From positions 24,675,709 through 24,739,708 of the forward strand of contig NC_132896.1 in the NCBI RefSeq assembly GCF_030463535.1: a DNA stretch of 64,000 bases, read 5' to 3'. This document shows, piece by piece, positions 60,726-64,000 of the stretch. This DNA comes from Salminus brasiliensis (taxonomy: Eukaryota > Chordata > Actinopteri > Characiformes > Bryconidae). Under the pieces are notes generated by a model, which was given only the letters and a program-made list of their open reading frames with translations, had not been told where the DNA came from and did no database searches. Position numbers and translations under genes: made by a program. How positions within the stretch are numbered: position 1 is the first letter of the stretch; each line of letters begins with the position of its first letter.

Positions 60726-60855
60726 GAATTGCTGTCAATGAAAGCTCTCTTCAACCATGATGACCGATCAGCACCTCCCACTTCTGGAGGCCACGCCCAT
60801 GCTGGCTGAGGTGCCTCTCCTCCCTCACATGATCAATGGAGATGGCATGCAGCAG
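60726..60855 (+). CDS. FNDC3-family protein (fibronectin type III domain-containing 3), first coding exon, partial
   Basis: Codes 33 residues from ATG at 60757 to a CAG|GTGAGT donor at 60855/60856 (phase 0), with 31 leader bases after a TTAATGTCCCACAG acceptor. The peptide starts MMTDQHLPLL, has EVPLLPHMINGD at 18-29 and ends MQQ. FNDC3B begins MMMTDQ with a PHLVNGD motif and a QQ ending its first coding exon, before VILVQVNPGE. FNDC3A has the same exon shape with PPLLDTT. Family members are ER/Golgi-associated tail-anchored proteins of about 1,200 residues with nine FN3 domains; here only the disordered N-terminus is seen and the remaining exons lie beyond base 64000. By peptide it looks closest to FNDC3B, whereas position next to cysltr1 suggests the third paralogue (mouse Fndc3c1 type), so no symbol is assigned. 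The ATG context (accATGA) is adequate. Confidence 0.75.
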
Positions 60856-61499
60856 GTGAGTGGCTAGAAAGCTGTGTGGCTAGAAAAGTTTTGCGAGTGT
60901 TGAGCTTGATTGTTATTATATTTTTTATCCAGATTAAAATGTCTTTCTTCAATAGTGGGGGACTAATTGTTTGTGTAAAACAAGATAGTCAAATGGTTCG
61001 AATGGTTATTGTGTGCAAATCGTCTTACGTTAGAATGGGGAAATGCATTTTGAGAACTGTAACATTTGCATAATACTCAATCATCTTAACCCAACACAGA
61101 TCAATCATTGTGGTGTAGCTGTTTACAAACATTGGTGCATTCGGCAAATAATGAATCTTGACTGTGTGGATTTTAATTGCAAATGAGTGGCTTAAAATTC
61201 GCTGTCTAGTGAATGATAAATGATGAGCCATCTGATTTTGCATTTGCAGCTTTTTATGCACAAATCAAGACTTAATGGAATGCTTTCACTGATTGCGAAA
61301 AGGTCTAATCTAAAAGTGTAGCAAACATAAAGTACATTTAATTAGTTTCCTGATTTGCATGAACCGTAAATTAATCTTAGATGCTCCAGTTATCACCAGC
61401 AGTAATAAAAGTTATTGCTCACTCTTAGCTCACAAAAGTGAGTGGAAACAACGTGTCCAGTCACAGATTCTAACCTTTCTGCATTGGTGTAGATTACAT

Positions 61500-61740
61500 A
61501 TATACATCTGCACGCAAAGGTTTGGGCACCCTAAGAGATTTGAGCTCCCAGATAATGTTTTCCAAGCTCCCAGACCTTGGTTAGGTTATTAGCTTGGCTT
61601 GTCCAGTCAATTTTGACTCTGACTCCTCAAATCTGGTCCCTTGAATCAGCAGTCATTGGCTCCTCTAAGCACCTGCCTAGCACTCTGAAAATTAAAATAA
61701 TGATGCCTACCTAAAGTGAAAGATGGCTATAAGAAGATGA
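61500..61740. mobile_element. Decayed Tc1-like repeat
   Basis: 'acgcaaaggtttgggcaccc' resembles a common fish Tc1-like terminus, followed by 'ttaggttattagcttggctt' and 'aagcacctgcctagcactct', phrases of a dispersed teleost repeat. The right end is not defined. Confidence 0.4.
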
Positions 61741-62504
61741 GCTAAGTGTTTTCAGGTCACTGTTTCCTCACTTTGAAATGTAATTAAGAAATGTAGTTGG
61801 CAGTAAAGGTGGCGGTCAAGTTGAGGTCTAGAAGACCAATAAAATCTTCTAAGGAATGTGTTGTCATTATCATTTGCCTCCCACTGTTTATAATGTGAGG
61901 ATTCACAGTGTAGATCAAATGCAAAGGTAGTTAATGACATAACTATATAATTAAACTGGACTTTAATTATTACGTGTATTACGTGATTGTCCCAAAAGCA
62001 ACTAACTTTTATCCCAATAACAGCAAGGAGGTATCTGTGAGTGTCTTATAGAGTGCCTAGCCTAACTCTCTCAGGCATATTTGAATGTATTAATCATTAA
62101 TGTAATTAAAAGTAGTCTGTTATTGAATGCAACATAGATGAGTCTTCCTTTCATTGGGCAGACTCTGTAGAAATCCTGCCTGCTGGAACTTAAGGAAGAT
62201 GTATTTGCACAGTGATTTTTGGCTTGGGGTTTTAGACGAAGGTCAGTTGTGAGGGTTCAGGCCCCTTGAGAGGGACGAACGCACGGATAGAACTTTTGGA
62301 AGCGCGGCTCAGGGGTTTTGGGGTTAGCCAAGCCTAGAGGAGAGGAGCGAAGCGTCTGCATTCCTGACAGCCACGCTTTGCCAGCAACATTTCCAGTAAG
62401 AGGAGGCGAAACGGGGGGGTTGAGGGGGAAAGGGGGCTGGAAGTGTACACATCCGGAACTCAGTCCTGATAGTCTCTGCTGATGGGAGGGTGTTAGAGTG
62501 AGTC

Positions 62505-62508
<4 letters not shown>

Positions 62509-62547
<39 letters not shown>
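62509..62547. repeat. (TG)n microsatellite
   Basis: About 19 TG units, near-perfect. Confidence 0.95.
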
Positions 62548-62548
<1 letters not shown>

Positions 62549-63651
62549 CGCGCATGTGTGTGTGGGTGGGACGTGTGAGCTGTTCCCAGCTTGTGTGTTT
62601 TTCACATAGTCACGCTCATCAATATGTGAAAGTGAATTGCTAAGGAAACGACAGTTATTTGCAAATGATTTGTTCATTGGTGTCGTTGTGCATCAGAACT
62701 TAAGGCTTAAAGTGTTAACAGATGGATGTTTATGTAAGTCTTTTTATAGATCAGGTCATTAGTATTTGGACATTAAGTAAATCACTCTGATCTTAACAAA
62801 TACCAGCAAAGTGTTAGTTTGATGTTGCAAAGTCATTTTGGAAAACGTTTACGTACACATTTTTGTAAATGCTTCAAAGTCAGTTGCTTAATATGTTAGA
62901 TGTATGGAAAAGTTACACAAACTATATATAAAATCCTGCCCTTGTTTTCGCAGTGCTTTCTTTCCATGTGGAAAACTACTTCTACATAGCAACAAAAGAA
63001 AGAAAACAGGAGTCTCTGTAATTCTTTTATTCATTCATTCATGTCTCCCCCCACCCCCCTCTTGAAGAAGAAAGCCACATTCCAAGCCTTTTTCCCATCG
63101 ATTGGCTGCTAGATCAAAGCCTGGTGGGCACTCAAAGGCCACACAAAGAGCAGGAATGAGAGCTCAAGTTAGGACTTTGCTTTTGAGCAACTTTATCTCC
63201 TTGAGAGCCACCATCAAATTACCCTTGAACAGTCCAGGTCACTGCATCCCACTGCAGAGTCCATCGGTCTTGACGGGGGGAAGATTGCTATCGCTTCTCT
63301 GTCACCTTTTCAGCCATCAGGCTCTGTACTTTTCCACTAAGTACCCCAACCCCCAACAAACCCACTGCTCAGCACACTCCCTTTGACTGCAGAACTTTAC
63401 CTTTGAAATAATAACGAATAGTTTGGGATTTACAAGTAAGTGAAGTCCAAAATTTTGAAGACCAGCAATAAAAATGCACAAACATATGCTGCATAGCTAA
63501 ACTATCTTGCGCTCCCATTCAAATCTGAGTAACCTAATGTTGAGTATTGGCTGATATTTGAGTAATTATAGATAATACAGCCTCACAGTTTAGTGAAGTT
63601 ATGCTACTCTGCTAATTTGTAGTGTTTCAGTAATCATGTATTTCAGTATGT

Positions 63652-64000
63652 ACAGTTGCAGTCGAAATTCACAATCACAATTTAAACACCTCAACACAGC
63701 TAATAGATCAAGTGCTTTCTCCATGTTCAACACAAAATACCACCTTTATTGAAGACTGCAGTATCAGGATAATTCAACAACCTTAATGATGAGCTTATTT
63801 AGTACTTAGTAGAACACCCTTTTGCTGTTATGTCCCGCTGCAAACGTGATGCATTTCCAGACACCAGCTTCTGGCAGCATTCCAGAGGAATCTTAGCCCA
63901 TTCCTCATGGGCTGACTTTTCATGTGCTTTTGGGACAGTAGAGATGTACAGACATGAAGGCCTTTTACTGAGTGCCTAACTGTTCAAACTGAAACCTCTT
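63652..64000 (+). mobile_element. Tc1-like element, left end, running off the window
   Basis: Begins 'tacagttgcagtcgaaattc', close to the TACAGTTGAAGTCGGAAGTT-type terminal repeat of salmonid/teleost Tc1 elements. It continues with 'ctcaacacagctaatagatc' and 'acacccttttgctgttatgt', known phrases of a non-autonomous relative. The right end is beyond base 64000. Confidence 0.65.

Larger units (their letters stand above)
60856..64000 (+). other. Intron 2 of the FNDC3-family gene (start only)
   Basis: No exon encoding the expected VILVQVNPGE continuation was found up to the window end, so this intron exceeds 3.1 kb. It holds repeats at 61500-61740 and 63652-64000 and a TG microsatellite at 62509-62547. 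The 94-codon frame at 63102-63386 and the 117-codon minus-strand frame at 62324-62677 have no recognisable domains. Confidence 0.55.

Overview
This is a stretch of vertebrate nuclear DNA, almost certainly from a ray-finned (teleost) fish. It is AT-rich and intron-bearing, with long non-coding tracts, many CA/TA/TG microsatellites and dense copies of small non-autonomous DNA transposons, tRNA-derived SINEs and Tc1/hAT relics of types common in teleosts. Some SINE families resemble ones I associate with otophysan fishes (characins, catfishes), but that is a weak inference. There are no bacterial operons, CRISPR arrays or phage genes.

Three genes can be supported. (1) A two-exon gene on the minus strand at 25005-26033 encodes a 239-residue hydrophobic protein. 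It reads like the first five helices of a highly divergent rhodopsin-class receptor and then stops. I do not recognise it, and it is the best candidate here for something undescribed. (2) An intact single-coding-exon receptor gene on the plus strand at 51432-52469 is the cysteinyl leukotriene receptor 1 orthologue (cysltr1). A CpG-rich 5' leader exon is likely near 48.9-49.03 kb and a polyadenylation signal lies near 53.09 kb. (3) The 5' end of a plus-strand FNDC3-family gene consists of a CpG-island promoter and leader exon at about 55.2-56.06 kb, a 4.7-kb intron, and a first coding exon of 33 codons at 60757-60855. The rest of this gene lies beyond the window. The cysltr1-FNDC3 pairing echoes CYSLTR2-FNDC3A on human 13q14 and, as I recall, Cysltr1-Fndc3c1 on the mouse X, so the block appears to be an ancient linkage.

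Layout: 1-25 kb is a gene-poor tract of repeats, including a hAT-type element at 6.96-8.45 kb with an expanded internal minisatellite. The five-helix gene is at 25.0-26.0 kb. A locally duplicated block lies at 26.6-30.1 kb. From 30 to 48.7 kb the tract is gene-poor, with an internally deleted LINE-2-like element, several SINEs and two A/T-rich minisatellites in the left half of the window and at 41.3 kb. From 48.7 to 53.1 kb is cysltr1, and from 55.2 kb to the end is the FNDC3-family promoter, leader and first introns. The genes do not form a pathway; their proximity reflects old chromosomal organisation, not co-regulation.
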